From contig JADJKB010000025.1 of NCBI GenBank assembly GCA_016706225.1, forward strand, positions 372,001 through 436,000: DNA of 64,000 nt, written 5' to 3'. The DNA is from Myxococcales bacterium. GTDB lineage: Bacteria; Myxococcota_A; Polyangia; Polyangiales; Polyangiaceae. Each line of letters starts with the position of its first letter. The first letter of the stretch is position 1. The translations under genes were made by a program, and so were the position numbers. Of this stretch, positions 18,167 through 27,293 are shown piece by piece. The notes below the pieces were generated by a model. It saw only the letters and a program-made list of their open reading frames with translations, was not told where the DNA came from and made no database searches.

Positions 18167-20422
18167 ATGGTCGCACCCGCCATTCGCCTCCGTACTGCAC
18201 TTCCTTGTCTGTTTGCTCTGGGCTTCATCAGCTCCGCTGCCGCGGCCGCGCCGCCGAAGCTCCGCCACCAGGCCGACTCCCAAGGTGACGTCGTCGTCTT
18301 CGGCTCGACGCTCGCCGTGGATTGTTCGACCTCGGTGCCGGCACCGCCGACCGGCAGCACGGTGACATGCGCAGGCCAGCTCGAGGTGGATGACACCGCG
18401 CCGGATCTCTACTGGCGCGACAACGCGGCCAACGCGACCATCACGGCGGAACAGGCGCGCACCAGTGCGACGCTCGTGATGCCGGCTGGAGCCAAGGTCA
18501 CCTACGCGCGCGTGTACTGGTCAGCGCTCAAGGTGGGTGAGCCCGCCGACAAGAATGTGGTCATCGACTTCAAGAGCGGTCCGACCCAGACCGTCAACGC
18601 CGACGCGAGCTGGACCATCTCGTACGGTTTTCCGAGCCACCCCGACTGGTATTACTACCAGTCCAGCGCCGACGTGACCGACTACGTCGCCAAGTGGGGC
18701 GCCGGAGATTTTCGAATCACGGGTGTCGAGTCCTTGCCGCTCGTGGGCATGAAGGTGGACCGCGCGTTCTCCGCCTGGACCATGGTGGTCTTCTACGAGA
18801 AGGCGGGCGACGAGCTCCGGAACCTCGCGCTCTTCGATGGTTTCACCTCCATCGATCCGGGGATCGCCGGCCAAGAGAAGGCCGAGGTCACCCTGTCGGG
18901 TTTCCTCGTTCCGCCGGGTTTTTCGGCTAAAATGTCCGCGTTTACCTACGAAGGAGACACCGTCTACACGGGCGACTCGTTCACCTTCAACGGCCAGAAG
19001 CTGTCGGACGCCGAGAACCCCATCGACAACTTCTTCAACTCCTCGCGCAGTTATCTCGGTGTCGCGCAGAGCGGCGCATCCGACGTTCCGAAGCTGTCCG
19101 GCAAACCGGGAACCATGGCGGGCTTCGATCTGGACACGGCCAACGTCACCAGTTGGGTCAAGGCCGGCGACACGTCGGCAAAGGTCGGCGCCTCGTCGGA
19201 TCTCGATATCTTCCTGCTCGGCGGCTTCGTGACCTCGCTCACGAACAAGGCCCCGGACTTCCTCGAGTTCACCAAGGTGGCAAAGGACGTCAACGGCGGC
19301 GCGCTGCTCACCGGTGACGTCGTCGAGTTCGTGCTGACCGCCAAGAACAGCGGCAACGACGCAGCGGCGAACAGCGTGCTAACCGACGTGCTCGACCCCG
19401 GGTTCGACTACGTGCCAGGCAGCCTCGAGATCGTCAGCGGTCCCAACGCCGGCGTGAAGACGGATACCAAGGACACCGATCAGGGGGACTTCGACCCGAC
19501 CAGCAAGACGCTCACGGTGCGCCTCGGCACCGGCGCCAACGGCAGCGTGGGTGGCACGGTCGATGTCGGCACGACGATCAGCATCAAGTTCAAGGTGAAG
19601 GTGAACGCCAGCACCGGTACCCTGGCCAATCAGGGCAAGATCGACGCCTCCGGCAAGGCCGGCGGGCCTCCGAAGAGCTGGCTCTCGGACGGCGATCCGG
19701 CCACCCCCGGACAGCAGGCGACCACGGTCACGATCCAGGAGTGCAACTCCGACAAGGACTGCCCGGCGAACAAGCCGTTCTGCGATCCGACCACCAAGAC
19801 CTGCAAACCCTGCGCTTCGGACTCCGAGTGCACGGATCCCACGATGCCAGCCTGTCAGGACGACGGCACGTGCGGCGAGTGCTCGAAGACGAACAGCACG
19901 CTGTGCCCGAGCGGCAAGCCGGTCTGTAATCCGTACACCGGCAAGTGCGCGGTGTGTTCGCCGGACGATGACTCCCAGTGCAAAGGTGTTCCCGCCGGCC
20001 CCATCTGTCGTGTGGGGCAGAGCAACGAGACCCACTGCGGTTGTGAGAAGGACAGCGACTGCGGCGGTCCGACCAGCGGCAAGGTGTGTGACACGTTGGC
20101 CACGCAGACCTGCGTCGACGGTTGCCGTGGCCTGGACGGCAACGGTTGTCCGACCACCCTCGAGTGCACCAGCAAAGACGCGAGCATCGGCAACTGCGTG
20201 CCGCCCACGAACAACACGGGCGGCGCCGGTGGCATGGGTGGAGCCGGTGGGGTTGGTGCAACCGGTGGCGGCAAGGCCGCCGACTCGGGTGACGACGGCG
20301 GCTGCGGTTGCCGCGTGCCAAGCGGCGACAGCGGTTCGCGCGGCGCCCTACTCGGAGTTTTGCTCGGCCTGAGCCTCTTGTCCCGACGCCGTCGGGCCAG
20401 GGCGCAACGGACGAGCTCCTGA
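18167..20422 (+). CDS. Secreted DUF11-repeat protein with Cys-rich modules and MYXO-CTERM tail
   Basis: 751 residues. Signal peptide ending near SSAAAAAPP. An N-terminal beta-rich region of about 340 residues is followed by one DUF11-type conserved repeat (about 360-515, LTAKNSGNDAAANSVLTDVL), then Cys-rich modules of the NSDKDCPANKPFCD type, a Gly-rich linker, and a classic MYXO-CTERM tail: GCGCRVPSGD, a hydrophobic helix and SRRRRA. Such proteins are expected to be displayed on the cell surface after processing. Function unknown. Similar architecture to secreted adhesive or structural proteins in Polyangia. Confidence 0.8.
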   Translation: MVAPAIRLRTALPCLFALGFISSAAAAAPPKLRHQADSQGDVVVFGSTLAVDCSTSVPAPPTGSTVTCAGQLEVDDTAPDLYWRDNAANATITAEQARTSATLVMPAGAKVTYARVYWSALKVGEPADKNVVIDFKSGPTQTVNADASWTISYGFPSHPDWYYYQSSADVTDYVAKWGAGDFRITGVESLPLVGMKVDRAFSAWTMVVFYEKAGDELRNLALFDGFTSIDPGIAGQEKAEVTLSGFLVPPGFSAKMSAFTYEGDTVYTGDSFTFNGQKLSDAENPIDNFFNSSRSYLGVAQSGASDVPKLSGKPGTMAGFDLDTANVTSWVKAGDTSAKVGASSDLDIFLLGGFVTSLTNKAPDFLEFTKVAKDVNGGALLTGDVVEFVLTAKNSGNDAAANSVLTDVLDPGFDYVPGSLEIVSGPNAGVKTDTKDTDQGDFDPTSKTLTVRLGTGANGSVGGTVDVGTTISIKFKVKVNASTGTLANQGKIDASGKAGGPPKSWLSDGDPATPGQQATTVTIQECNSDKDCPANKPFCDPTTKTCKPCASDSECTDPTMPACQDDGTCGECSKTNSTLCPSGKPVCNPYTGKCAVCSPDDDSQCKGVPAGPICRVGQSNETHCGCEKDSDCGGPTSGKVCDTLATQTCVDGCRGLDGNGCPTTLECTSKDASIGNCVPPTNNTGGAGGMGGAGGVGATGGGKAADSGDDGGCGCRVPSGDSGSRGALLGVLLGLSLLSRRRRARAQRTSS

Positions 20423-20547
20423 TCATCGGGCAGGGAGGCGACACGCTCTCCCGGGCTTGGCCAGAGCGCCACGTCCCGAGTGCGAGCCGGTCGCCTCCCT
20501 GCCTCGAGCTTTTTCCTGACGCCCCGCGTCGGTTCTCCTCGTGCGCT

Positions 20548-21738
20548 ATGCTTCCCCTCACGATGCGGCAGGTTGCACTTGCGGTGATGGTCGGCTTGGC
20601 TGCGGCCGGCTGCGGGAGTGACGAGAGCGGTGCGGGCTCGGGTGGAGCGGGTGGCGCCGGAGGAAGCGGTGGCGTGGCCGGGGGCAGTGGCGGCTCTGCA
20701 CCACTGGAGGTTCCGGGCTGCAGTGCCGAGGTCAGCTTGCTCGCGTCGAGCGAAGACTTCTCGTTGCCCGGCGCGTGGCCGGTGGGCGTGCGCACTGCAC
20801 AGCTCGGCGGTTTGACGGCCGAGATCTGGTACCCAGCAGAGCCGGGGAGCGAGGCGGGCGTCGACCCCAAGATCTACGACGTGCGGAGCTGGCTCCCGGA
20901 CTCCGAGAAGGGAAAGATCCCGGACGCGGACAACCCCTGGCAGAGCTCGTCGAGTTATCCGGACCTGCCCCTGGACGCGGCGCACGGGCCGTATCCGGCG
21001 GTCGTGTTCGTGCATGGCACGGCCGGTTTCCGAACGCAGTCTCTCGCGCACATGGAGCACTGGGCGAGCCGCGGCTTCGTGGTGGTCGCCGCCGATCATC
21101 CCGGTCTCTACCTGGGCGACATGCTGAGCTTCAATCTCACCAAGGATCTGCCAGGTGATCTCGACAAACTCGTTGCAGCAATTGGCGCGACCAGCGAGGG
21201 GTTGGGCTTCATGAAAGGTAAGCTCGACGCCACGCGGCTCGGCATGGTCGGTCACAGTGCGGGTGGTGCGGCGATTGGTTCACGGGGTGATGACGCGCAG
21301 GTACTGATTCCGCTGGCTGCCGGCGGCTCGACGCCGGGCGAACAGCTCGTGTCGACGCTCGTCATGGGCGGTCTGGCAGATCAGGTCGTGGCCTACGACA
21401 AAACGAAGGCGGGCTACACGACGTCGCCGAGCAAGAAACGATTGGTCGGTCTCGCAAAGGCCGGTCACCTGTTTCCGTCGGGCCTGTGTTTTCTCGAGAA
21501 CACGAGCGGGGAGACGATCCTGACCGTCGCCCAGAAGTACCAGATCAAGAACGCGGGGCTTGCCGGAGCACTCTTCGACTGCCCTGCCGATCAACTCTCC
21601 GAGACGGACGCGCGGGCGGTCGTGAATTTCGCCACCAGCGCGGTGCTCGAGCAGACGTTGCACTGCCGCACCGGCGTCACGTTCGTGAGCATCCAGTCCA
21701 CCTTCCCGGCCGTCAGCGAGCTCGAAGAATCCCTCTGA
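20548..21738 (+). CDS. Lipoprotein alpha/beta hydrolase (PAF-acetylhydrolase/dienelactone hydrolase-like)
   Basis: 396 residues from ATG 20548 (a second ATG at 20563 also precedes the signal). Lipobox AAAGC, then a Gly-rich linker. The hydrolase core shows an oxyanion-region VFVHGTAGFR segment and nucleophile Ser about 237 in GHSAGG, with a later Asp/His region (AKAGHLFPSG). Size and motif order suit platelet-activating-factor acetylhydrolase-like or chlorophyllase-like hydrolases. Substrate unknown. Its stop codon lies inside the start of a copy of the dispersed hairpin repeat, which may terminate it. Confidence 0.78.
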   Translation: MLPLTMRQVALAVMVGLAAAGCGSDESGAGSGGAGGAGGSGGVAGGSGGSAPLEVPGCSAEVSLLASSEDFSLPGAWPVGVRTAQLGGLTAEIWYPAEPGSEAGVDPKIYDVRSWLPDSEKGKIPDADNPWQSSSSYPDLPLDAAHGPYPAVVFVHGTAGFRTQSLAHMEHWASRGFVVVAADHPGLYLGDMLSFNLTKDLPGDLDKLVAAIGATSEGLGFMKGKLDATRLGMVGHSAGGAAIGSRGDDAQVLIPLAAGGSTPGEQLVSTLVMGGLADQVVAYDKTKAGYTTSPSKKRLVGLAKAGHLFPSGLCFLENTSGETILTVAQKYQIKNAGLAGALFDCPADQLSETDARAVVNFATSAVLEQTLHCRTGVTFVSIQSTFPAVSELEESL

Positions 21739-21800
21739 CTCGGCTTTCGCCCTTTCGGGCGACAGCGGAGGCTACGGACTTCAGGCTGCAGGCTTCAGGA
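21735..21800. repeat. Dispersed hairpin repeat, copy B (TTTC orientation on + strand)
   Basis: Starts at CTGACTCGG, which includes the stop codon of the hydrolase gene, and holds a perfect stem TCGCCC/GGGCGA with loop TTTC (21747-21762; reverse strand GAAA loop). A 13-base block at 21782-21794 is identical, on the other strand, to 27073-27085, so the repeated unit extends at least 60 bases. Placed between two convergent genes, it may serve as a bidirectional terminator. Confidence 0.78.
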
Positions 21801-21874
21801 GGTTCAGTCGAGCGGGGCGGCATTGGTGCATGCAACAGCTGGCGACGTCGAACTCCGCTGGCACCATGACAGGC

Positions 21875-22288
21875 TCACCCGCTTGGGCATTCCCCGCCAC
21901 ACTGGGAAGCGATGCAGCCCAAGATGGCCTGTGTCGCCGTGGCGAGGTTGGTGTGGCCTGGGGTCGCGCATTGAGCGCTGCATGCGGTGGCCGCATTTCC
22001 ACCCTTTTGAGCCAGACAGGCCCGCTGGCAGCTCCACTCTCCTGTTCCGGTCGGGCCCCCCTTTGCGCAATCGGTCGAACTCTTGCACGAGGTCCATTCC
22101 GTGCAGCATTTCTGCGCGACGCACGCGCCGCAAGCGTCCTCGTTCGGCCCGCTGCCGCAGGCCGAGAGCGCCGTTGAGCTGCTCTGAGAGTCGGGATCGG
22201 TGCCGCGTTGGTCACACGCGCTGAAGCAGCCAAGCGTAATTACGACCGCCAGCAGTGGCGCGAATCGTGAGCGATGTGGGTTCGTCAT
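21875..22288 (-). CDS. Small Cys-rich lipoprotein
   Basis: 137 residues with lipobox CFSAC. The mature part contains 14 Cys, with patterns such as CGACVAQKCC and a closing QCGGEC. Small Cys-rich lipoproteins of this kind are common in Polyangia; no function is established. It is the last of three minus-strand genes, each overlapping the next by four bases (ATGA), so it is translationally coupled to the Cys-rich lipoprotein and the metalloprotease-like protein upstream. Confidence 0.72.
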   Translation of the reverse strand: MTNPHRSRFAPLLAVVITLGCFSACDQRGTDPDSQSSSTALSACGSGPNEDACGACVAQKCCTEWTSCKSSTDCAKGGPTGTGEWSCQRACLAQKGGNAATACSAQCATPGHTNLATATQAILGCIASQCGGECPSG

Positions 22289-22821
22289 GAGCAGTCCTCC
22301 GGGCAGCTACATTTGTTCTCTAGAGGTCCGTCGCACTTGCCGTTGCCACAGGGCATGCAGTGCGGGAACGCAAGCTCGTCTGGCCTGGAGCACGCTCCGC
22401 CGTCCGACAGAACCGAGTAGCAGCGCCCTACCAGCCCCGGGCAGCAGTTCACGCTCAGTCCGTCGTAGCCTTCTGGTCCGCACGCTGGTGGAGGCCCACT
22501 GGGGCGAAACGTGCACTGCGCCTCGCCGCGGCAATTGGTCCCCAGCTGGCAATCGGACCGGACGCAAAACGCCACGTCCAAACCCTGACACGGCATCGGC
22601 ACGCAGGCACCGTCGGGCCACGCCCTGCAGCGGTCCCGCGGGCACCGAGCCTTTCGGCTGACCGCCTCACAGTGCCGCGCTTCTCGTGAATAGTCGTCTT
22701 CAGCGACGTCATCGCTCCACTTTGGGGCGGCGACTGTCGTCGGAGCCGGGGCTTCAGGGGTGGGGGTGCATGTCGTCAGCGCCAGCGCCAACGTCCCGGC
22801 GAAGCGCGCGCGCTCATTCAC
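22285..22821 (-). CDS. Cys-rich lipoprotein
   Basis: 178 residues. Short signal with lipobox LTTC, a Pro/Thr linker, then about 120 residues with 20 or so Cys including CPRDRCRAWPDGAC and a C-terminal CGNGKCDGPLENKCSCPEDC, a pattern seen in knottin-like or DUF-type secreted modules. Coupled by ATGA overlaps to genes on both sides. Probably surface-exposed and disulphide-stabilised. Function unknown. Confidence 0.72.
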   Translation of the reverse strand: MNERARFAGTLALALTTCTPTPEAPAPTTVAAPKWSDDVAEDDYSREARHCEAVSRKARCPRDRCRAWPDGACVPMPCQGLDVAFCVRSDCQLGTNCRGEAQCTFRPSGPPPACGPEGYDGLSVNCCPGLVGRCYSVLSDGGACSRPDELAFPHCMPCGNGKCDGPLENKCSCPEDCS

Positions 22822-25800
22822 GGCGCTGTCACCGCGAACAGCTTGCCGGACTTGGATCCGACCACGACCCGCCCGGTGCCGTCGATGGCCGGCGAGGAGT
22901 CGACGTCACCGTGGGTCTCCAGGCTCCAGAGCAGCGCACCGCCGGCCCCGACCGCGCGCAACCGGCCATCGTCCGCGCCGAACACGACGGTCCCCGCGCG
23001 GTCGACGGCCGGCGAAGAGTCGATATGGGCCCCGGCGTCGAAGCTCCACTTCAACGTGCCGTTGGGATGGAGCGCGATCAGGCTCCCTCCGTCGGTTCCG
23101 AAGTAGATGGTCCCGTCCGAAGCGATGGCCGGCGAAGAGTCGATGTGCTTCCCGGCATCGTAGCTCCAGAGGATGTCCCCATTTGCGCTCAGCGCGTACA
23201 GGCGTCCGTCGCGCGCGCCGACCACGATCGAGCCGGATGCCGTGACCGCAAGAGACGCTCGCACCTGACCCCCGAGCGCGCGCTTCCAGAGCAGGGCGCC
23301 GGCCGGGCTCATCGCATACACGTGCTTGTCATCCGACCCGACATACACGGTCCCATCCGGCGCGATCGCGGGAGACGACCGAACCTCGCCGCCCGTCGCC
23401 AAGCTCCAGACGAGCGCTCCTTGACTGTTCACAGCGTAGACGGCGTGATCGTCGGAGCCAAAGTACGCGGTCTCATCGACTCCCAGGGTGGGCGACGAGC
23501 GCACGGCCCCGCCAGTCGCGAACGCCCACTGTTTGCCGCCCGACCAACCGAGCCGGTACAGCTTGCCGTCCAGCGACGTGACGTAGACGGCCGCGAGCTC
23601 GACAAGCGCCGGGCCCGACTCGATCGGCCCACCCGTTTGAAACGTCCAGAGCAGCGAGCCAGTGCGGGAAAGCGCGTACAGGCGCCCGTCGTGCGCCCCG
23701 ACGAAGACCGAGCTGTCGTTGGCGATGGCGGGAGAGCCGTCGATCTTCTTCCCTGTCGCGAAGGTCCAGTCGAGCGCCGGGCCGTTCGACGCGACGACTC
23801 CGGCGCGCGCGGAATGATCTGCAACCCGTCGGAACATCGGCCACGCAACGGGAACTGGCAAGTCACAGGCGTCCCCGACGCCGTCTCCGTCCGAGTCGGT
23901 CTGCGATGGGTTGAACACGGGGGAGCAGTTGTCCGTGCCGACGCCAACGCCATCACCATCCATGTCGTCAAAGAACGGTGGGCGCGGCGTCTCGTCCACC
24001 GACGTCAGCCGCACGCCGTCCAGGGCCTCGAAGCTCCCCCGAAAGTTCACCTGGATGTTGGTCCAGTCGTCGTGGCTCTTGAGCTTGCTCGCAATGGCAA
24101 GATCACCGTTGATGTCCGTGGGAGAGATGAACCCGTCGTCGGGGCCGTTCAGATTCCAATCCGTGTACGGCGACGTTAATTTGGCGAAACACGGACAAGG
24201 AGGTGACTTCGACGGAGCGCACCTGCACACCTGCGTCCTCCCCACGTTGCCATTGGTATCGGTCGGGAAACCGGGCACCCCGATGCTTTCGTTCAGGTTC
24301 GCCTCGTCCAGGAGCAGAAGCTCGGCGCGCGAGTAGTCGAGGCGCCGCTTCGAATTCAGATCGGACTGGAAGCTGTAGTTCATCACGCTCGGGTAGTTCG
24401 GCTTGTAGTTCAGGCTGTCCGCGCCCCCGTGTTCCAGGTGGAGCGTGTGGCCGAGCTCGTGCATGAAGCTCCCGGCGGGCTCGTCGAAGTACCACTTCGT
24501 GCTCACGTCAGCGACGTTTTCGCCGGGCAACGACACGACGAAGTCGTTGCCGCCAAACTCGGCGCACCCGGATTTTGTCGCCCCACCCAGCAAGCCGTGA
24601 ACCCAGAGGTTGTAGCGGAATACGCTCGCCTTGGCGGGGTGGGTCTTGGCGTCCCAGTCAGCCAGGGCGCGCTCCGCGACCGTGCCGAAGTGGCCTGCCT
24701 TGATGAAATCGAAATCGGGGATGCCGATCGCTGGGGGGTCCGAGCAGCCATTACCGGTGAAACTCAACGCGCCACTGTGGCCCAACTGCTCGTCGACCAG
24801 CACGTGGAGCCTGCGCGAGATCGGAAAGAGCTTCAGTACGTCGGCGTCCGCATAGAATGCGGGCGCGCCGGCGAACGCCTGCTTGGTCTTCTCGATGGGA
24901 TCCTTTCCGGTGCTGTCTTGATACGCACTCGCGAGTGGGTTGTGCCCTGCCATGTAGTCAATCTCGACGTAGATGTCCTGCACCAGCAAAGTCGGCTTCT
25001 CGCCCGGGGGAAACGTGTAGTCGAGCGTTCCGTCCAGATCCCAGTCGATGCCGCCTAGCGTTTCCCAGCAATCCAAGATGCCGTCCTTGTCAGCATCCAG
25101 GGTGAACGTCGAGCAGATGGCAGTGAAGGCGGGATTCGGGGCACCGGTCGGACCAAAGAACTGCTGGGTCTGCTCTGCTGGCGCCCCCGCGTTGCCGCAA
25201 GTCCCCTGGGGGACCGTGAACGCCCTGATCTGGCGCCCGTTGCGGGTCATGGCCCATACGACGGTCCGCTGTACGTCCGCGAACGTGATGGCGTCGCACT
25301 CCAAATCATAGAGCAACCCCTCGAGGGGCGACGAAACGTCGGTGTCACCAGACTGGTCAGCCAGGAGCTGCAACAGCGCTACGTCATCGTCGTCGGTCGA
25401 TGCCGCGAAGCTCTCGTCGCAACCGAATATCTCCGAGCGTCCGCTGACGAGGAGACCGGTCGGTACAGCGGTATGCTCGGTATCACCGAGGAACGCCGGG
25501 CAGGCCAGGGTGCTGATCGGGGTCTGGCTTGGAAGCGTGCCGGCTGGTGGAGCGCCGCCCGACTCCGTGAACCTCAGAATGCGATCGGGGACGTTGAACC
25601 CAAGAACGTTGACGAGCACGCTGACCAGATCGTCCTCACCGTTCCAGCCGATTCCAACGGCGACCCGTTCTTCTCCGGCGGCAGCCGCCACCGAGAATAG
25701 TTGAGTGACTCGGCTCTGGCCCGCCGGGACGTTCGGATCGACGCGGACGGAGTGGACGCGATACGTTGCAGTGAGGTCCGAGGTGGATTCGAGCCCGATC

Positions 25801-26198
25801 AGATCTCCCCGGTCTCCTCGAAGCGCCATGCCGCGCCACTCGGTGCCCGCCGGGCCGAGCGGAATCGTCTTCTTGACGGCTCCGGTGCTCGGCTCGATGA
25901 GCTTGAGCTGGTTCGTCTTGTTCGCGCCCGGGCAGTCGATGGCGAGCAGCGTTGGGAACGCAGGCAAGCCGACGAGCGCTCCAGGCACGACTGTCACGGC
26001 ACGCGCGGACTTGTACAGATGGTGGTGGGCGCCGCCCGGCGAGTCGTAGTTGAAGGGGATGGCCTCGTCATCTCCTGTGCCGCATTCCGCTGGCACGTCC
26101 AACGTGGCGCTCACCAGGTCATTCGCTTGAATGGCCTGCCGTTGCGCGCTCAACTCTGGCGGGGCCTGATCCGCGCAGCTCGCACCGACGCATCCCAT
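22818..26198 (-). CDS. Large secreted metzincin-like protein with TSP3 repeat and PQQ-type propeller
   Basis: 1126 residues from the only ATG in frame (26198). Parts in order: beta-rich N-terminal region; a Ca-binding DADKDGILDCWE loop (about 370); a metzincin-like zinc site HELGHTLHLEH with His580, Glu581, His584 and His590, and Met-turn SVMNY (Met606); a thrombospondin type 3 calcium repeat (about 745-780, DSDGDGVGDACD); then about eight PQQ/BamB-like propeller blades ending in SGKLFAVTAP. The usual Gly of HExxHxxG is His here. Upstream of the ATG the same frame encodes a signal-like stretch (RHSAWRWLAHVCAFGMGCVGASC) without a standard start codon, running into a 17-copy heptanucleotide repeat, so the real start is uncertain and may be unstable. 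Confidence 0.75.
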   Translation of the reverse strand: MGCVGASCADQAPPELSAQRQAIQANDLVSATLDVPAECGTGDDEAIPFNYDSPGGAHHHLYKSARAVTVVPGALVGLPAFPTLLAIDCPGANKTNQLKLIEPSTGAVKKTIPLGPAGTEWRGMALRGDRGDLIGLESTSDLTATYRVHSVRVDPNVPAGQSRVTQLFSVAAAAGEERVAVGIGWNGEDDLVSVLVNVLGFNVPDRILRFTESGGAPPAGTLPSQTPISTLACPAFLGDTEHTAVPTGLLVSGRSEIFGCDESFAASTDDDDVALLQLLADQSGDTDVSSPLEGLLYDLECDAITFADVQRTVVWAMTRNGRQIRAFTVPQGTCGNAGAPAEQTQQFFGPTGAPNPAFTAICSTFTLDADKDGILDCWETLGGIDWDLDGTLDYTFPPGEKPTLLVQDIYVEIDYMAGHNPLASAYQDSTGKDPIEKTKQAFAGAPAFYADADVLKLFPISRRLHVLVDEQLGHSGALSFTGNGCSDPPAIGIPDFDFIKAGHFGTVAERALADWDAKTHPAKASVFRYNLWVHGLLGGATKSGCAEFGGNDFVVSLPGENVADVSTKWYFDEPAGSFMHELGHTLHLEHGGADSLNYKPNYPSVMNYSFQSDLNSKRRLDYSRAELLLLDEANLNESIGVPGFPTDTNGNVGRTQVCRCAPSKSPPCPCFAKLTSPYTDWNLNGPDDGFISPTDINGDLAIASKLKSHDDWTNIQVNFRGSFEALDGVRLTSVDETPRPPFFDDMDGDGVGVGTDNCSPVFNPSQTDSDGDGVGDACDLPVPVAWPMFRRVADHSARAGVVASNGPALDWTFATGKKIDGSPAIANDSSVFVGAHDGRLYALSRTGSLLWTFQTGGPIESGPALVELAAVYVTSLDGKLYRLGWSGGKQWAFATGGAVRSSPTLGVDETAYFGSDDHAVYAVNSQGALVWSLATGGEVRSSPAIAPDGTVYVGSDDKHVYAMSPAGALLWKRALGGQVRASLAVTASGSIVVGARDGRLYALSANGDILWSYDAGKHIDSSPAIASDGTIYFGTDGGSLIALHPNGTLKWSFDAGAHIDSSPAVDRAGTVVFGADDGRLRAVGAGGALLWSLETHGDVDSSPAIDGTGRVVVGSKSGKLFAVTAP

Positions 26199-26243
26199 CC
26201 CGAACGCGCAGACATGGGCGAGCCAACGCCAGGCCGAGTGTCG

Positions 26244-26366
26244 CGTGCTGCGTGCTGCGTGCTGCGTGCTGCGTGCTGCGTGCTGCGTGCTGCGTGCTGC
26301 GTGCTGCGTGCTGCGTGCTGCGTGCTGCGTGCTGCGTGCTGCGTGCTGCGTGCTGCGTGCTGCGTG
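26244..26366. repeat. Tandem heptanucleotide repeat, 17 perfect copies of CGTGCTG plus a partial copy
   Basis: 17 uninterrupted 7-base units fill 26244-26362, then CGTG. A 7-base unit shifts the reading frame with each copy, and no stop codon occurs in any frame of either strand. It sits 45 bases before the ATG of the metzincin-like gene on the minus strand, where it would be read as CAGCACG units. This is the form of a slipped-strand contingency repeat. Copy number may also be affected by assembly. Confidence 0.95.
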
Positions 26367-26817
26367 AGCAGACCTCCCCGAAGTTAGGCTGATGCTACGG
26401 GCTCGCGACTCGAACAGTCAAGGACGCTCCACGGTGATGTCCGCGTTGGTGAGCGATCATCCGACATCACGTTCGCGTCATCTCGTGTCGCTGGTCATCG
26501 TCGTGCGCGCGCGCGCCCCCCCGTGATTCCCCGCGCATGCGCGGCTGCGCGCCGCCCTCTGCTGCACAGCGCGGGCGCCGCGCGGCACGCCGTCGCACAG
26601 CGCGCTTGGTTCAGTGGTGCGGCCCGTAGCTTCGCCCCGTGCGCTTTTGCGCATTGAAAAAAACGCTGTGACCCGCGCGACCTGCCAAATATTCGCGACT
26701 CATGCCATGCGCCAGGAGGCATCCGCCGGCCTCGCCGGTCGCTCAAGTGGGTCTTTGCCGCTCGTGACGATCGCGATCTGAGCATCGCAAGACTGCTCAG
26801 GTCGAGTCTCGCAGCTC

Positions 26818-26985
26818 TCACTTCAGAGTCGGCGGCTCGTAGATCTTCTTCGTGCCGGCGCCGCAGGGGAAGGAGTACGTGTCGGCGCCGGCGTCAGTGG
26901 TGCCTCCCCCGGGGCGGCCCGGGGCGGTGCTCGCGGCGCTGGCGCCTCTGCGCGCCGGCACTTGCGCGGACGAGGGGGCGCGGGG
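26818..26985 (-). pseudogene. Remnant of a protein C-terminus
   Basis: The minus-strand frame ending at 26818 encodes a protein-like tail (GGGTTDAGADTYSFPCG then KKIYEPPTLK). Its would-be N-terminus runs into the dispersed hairpin repeat and has no good start or signal sequence. I read it as the 3' end of a secreted-protein gene whose front part was lost or replaced by the repeat. No family assigned. Confidence 0.4.
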
Positions 26986-26987
26986 TT

Positions 26988-27139
26988 CTGACTCGGCCTT
27001 CGCCCTTTCGGCGTATGACGAATTCGTTCGTGCACTCCAAGGGCTCATTCGCTCGCTCGACGCGCGCTCTTGAGCCTGCAGCCTGGAGCCTGAGCCGTGG
27101 AGCCTTCGTGTTTAGCCCGAAAGGGCGAACGCGAGTCAG
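26988..27139. repeat. Inverted pair of dispersed hairpin repeats (copies C and D), MITE-like arrangement
   Basis: 26988-27013 carries CTGACTCGGCCTTCGCCC and 27115-27139 carries its near inverse, ending GAGTCAG, so the two bracket about 150 bases as terminal inverted repeats. The interior at 27073-27085 contains the 13-base block also found beside copy B. The size and inverted ends resemble a miniature inverted-repeat element; no transposase is encoded. Confidence 0.7.
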
Positions 27140-27293
27140 ATGGGCCCGGGCCGGTTTCGGCTTGCCCGAACGTCGTGCCAGCGCCGGCGGAAATTTCCGG
27201 TAATGGGGCAAAATATCTGAAATCAATCAGGTTTCTTGCGTGTAATCCAAGGTGGGACAGTGTAGATTCAGGTAGTCCACGCCGGAGACGAAC

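Larger units (their letters stand above)
26367..27293. other. Non-coding, repeat-rich intergenic region
   Basis: About 930 bases between two start regions. It holds an alternating GC run followed by C7 near 26500-26521, a gene remnant (26818-26985), an inverted pair of dispersed hairpin repeats (26988-27139), and an AT-richer stretch at 27190-27290 that probably carries the promoter of the PEGA gene. A minus-strand frame at 26495-26821 is open but has an Arg/Ala-dominated composition and no recognisable domain, so I do not call it. Confidence 0.6.

Noticed and set aside
26244..26366. Tandem repeat as a CRISPR array.
   Set aside because: The repeat unit is only 7 bases with no spacers, so it is a simple sequence repeat.
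25701..26387. Plus-strand frame that encodes a repeated AACCVLR pattern through the heptanucleotide array.
   Set aside because: It is antisense to the metzincin-like gene and its repetitive end is simply the translation of the tandem repeat.
26495..26821. Minus-strand 108-residue open frame in the intergenic region.
   Set aside because: Very Arg/Ala-rich, without a usable RBS or domain; likely a GC-driven chance frame.
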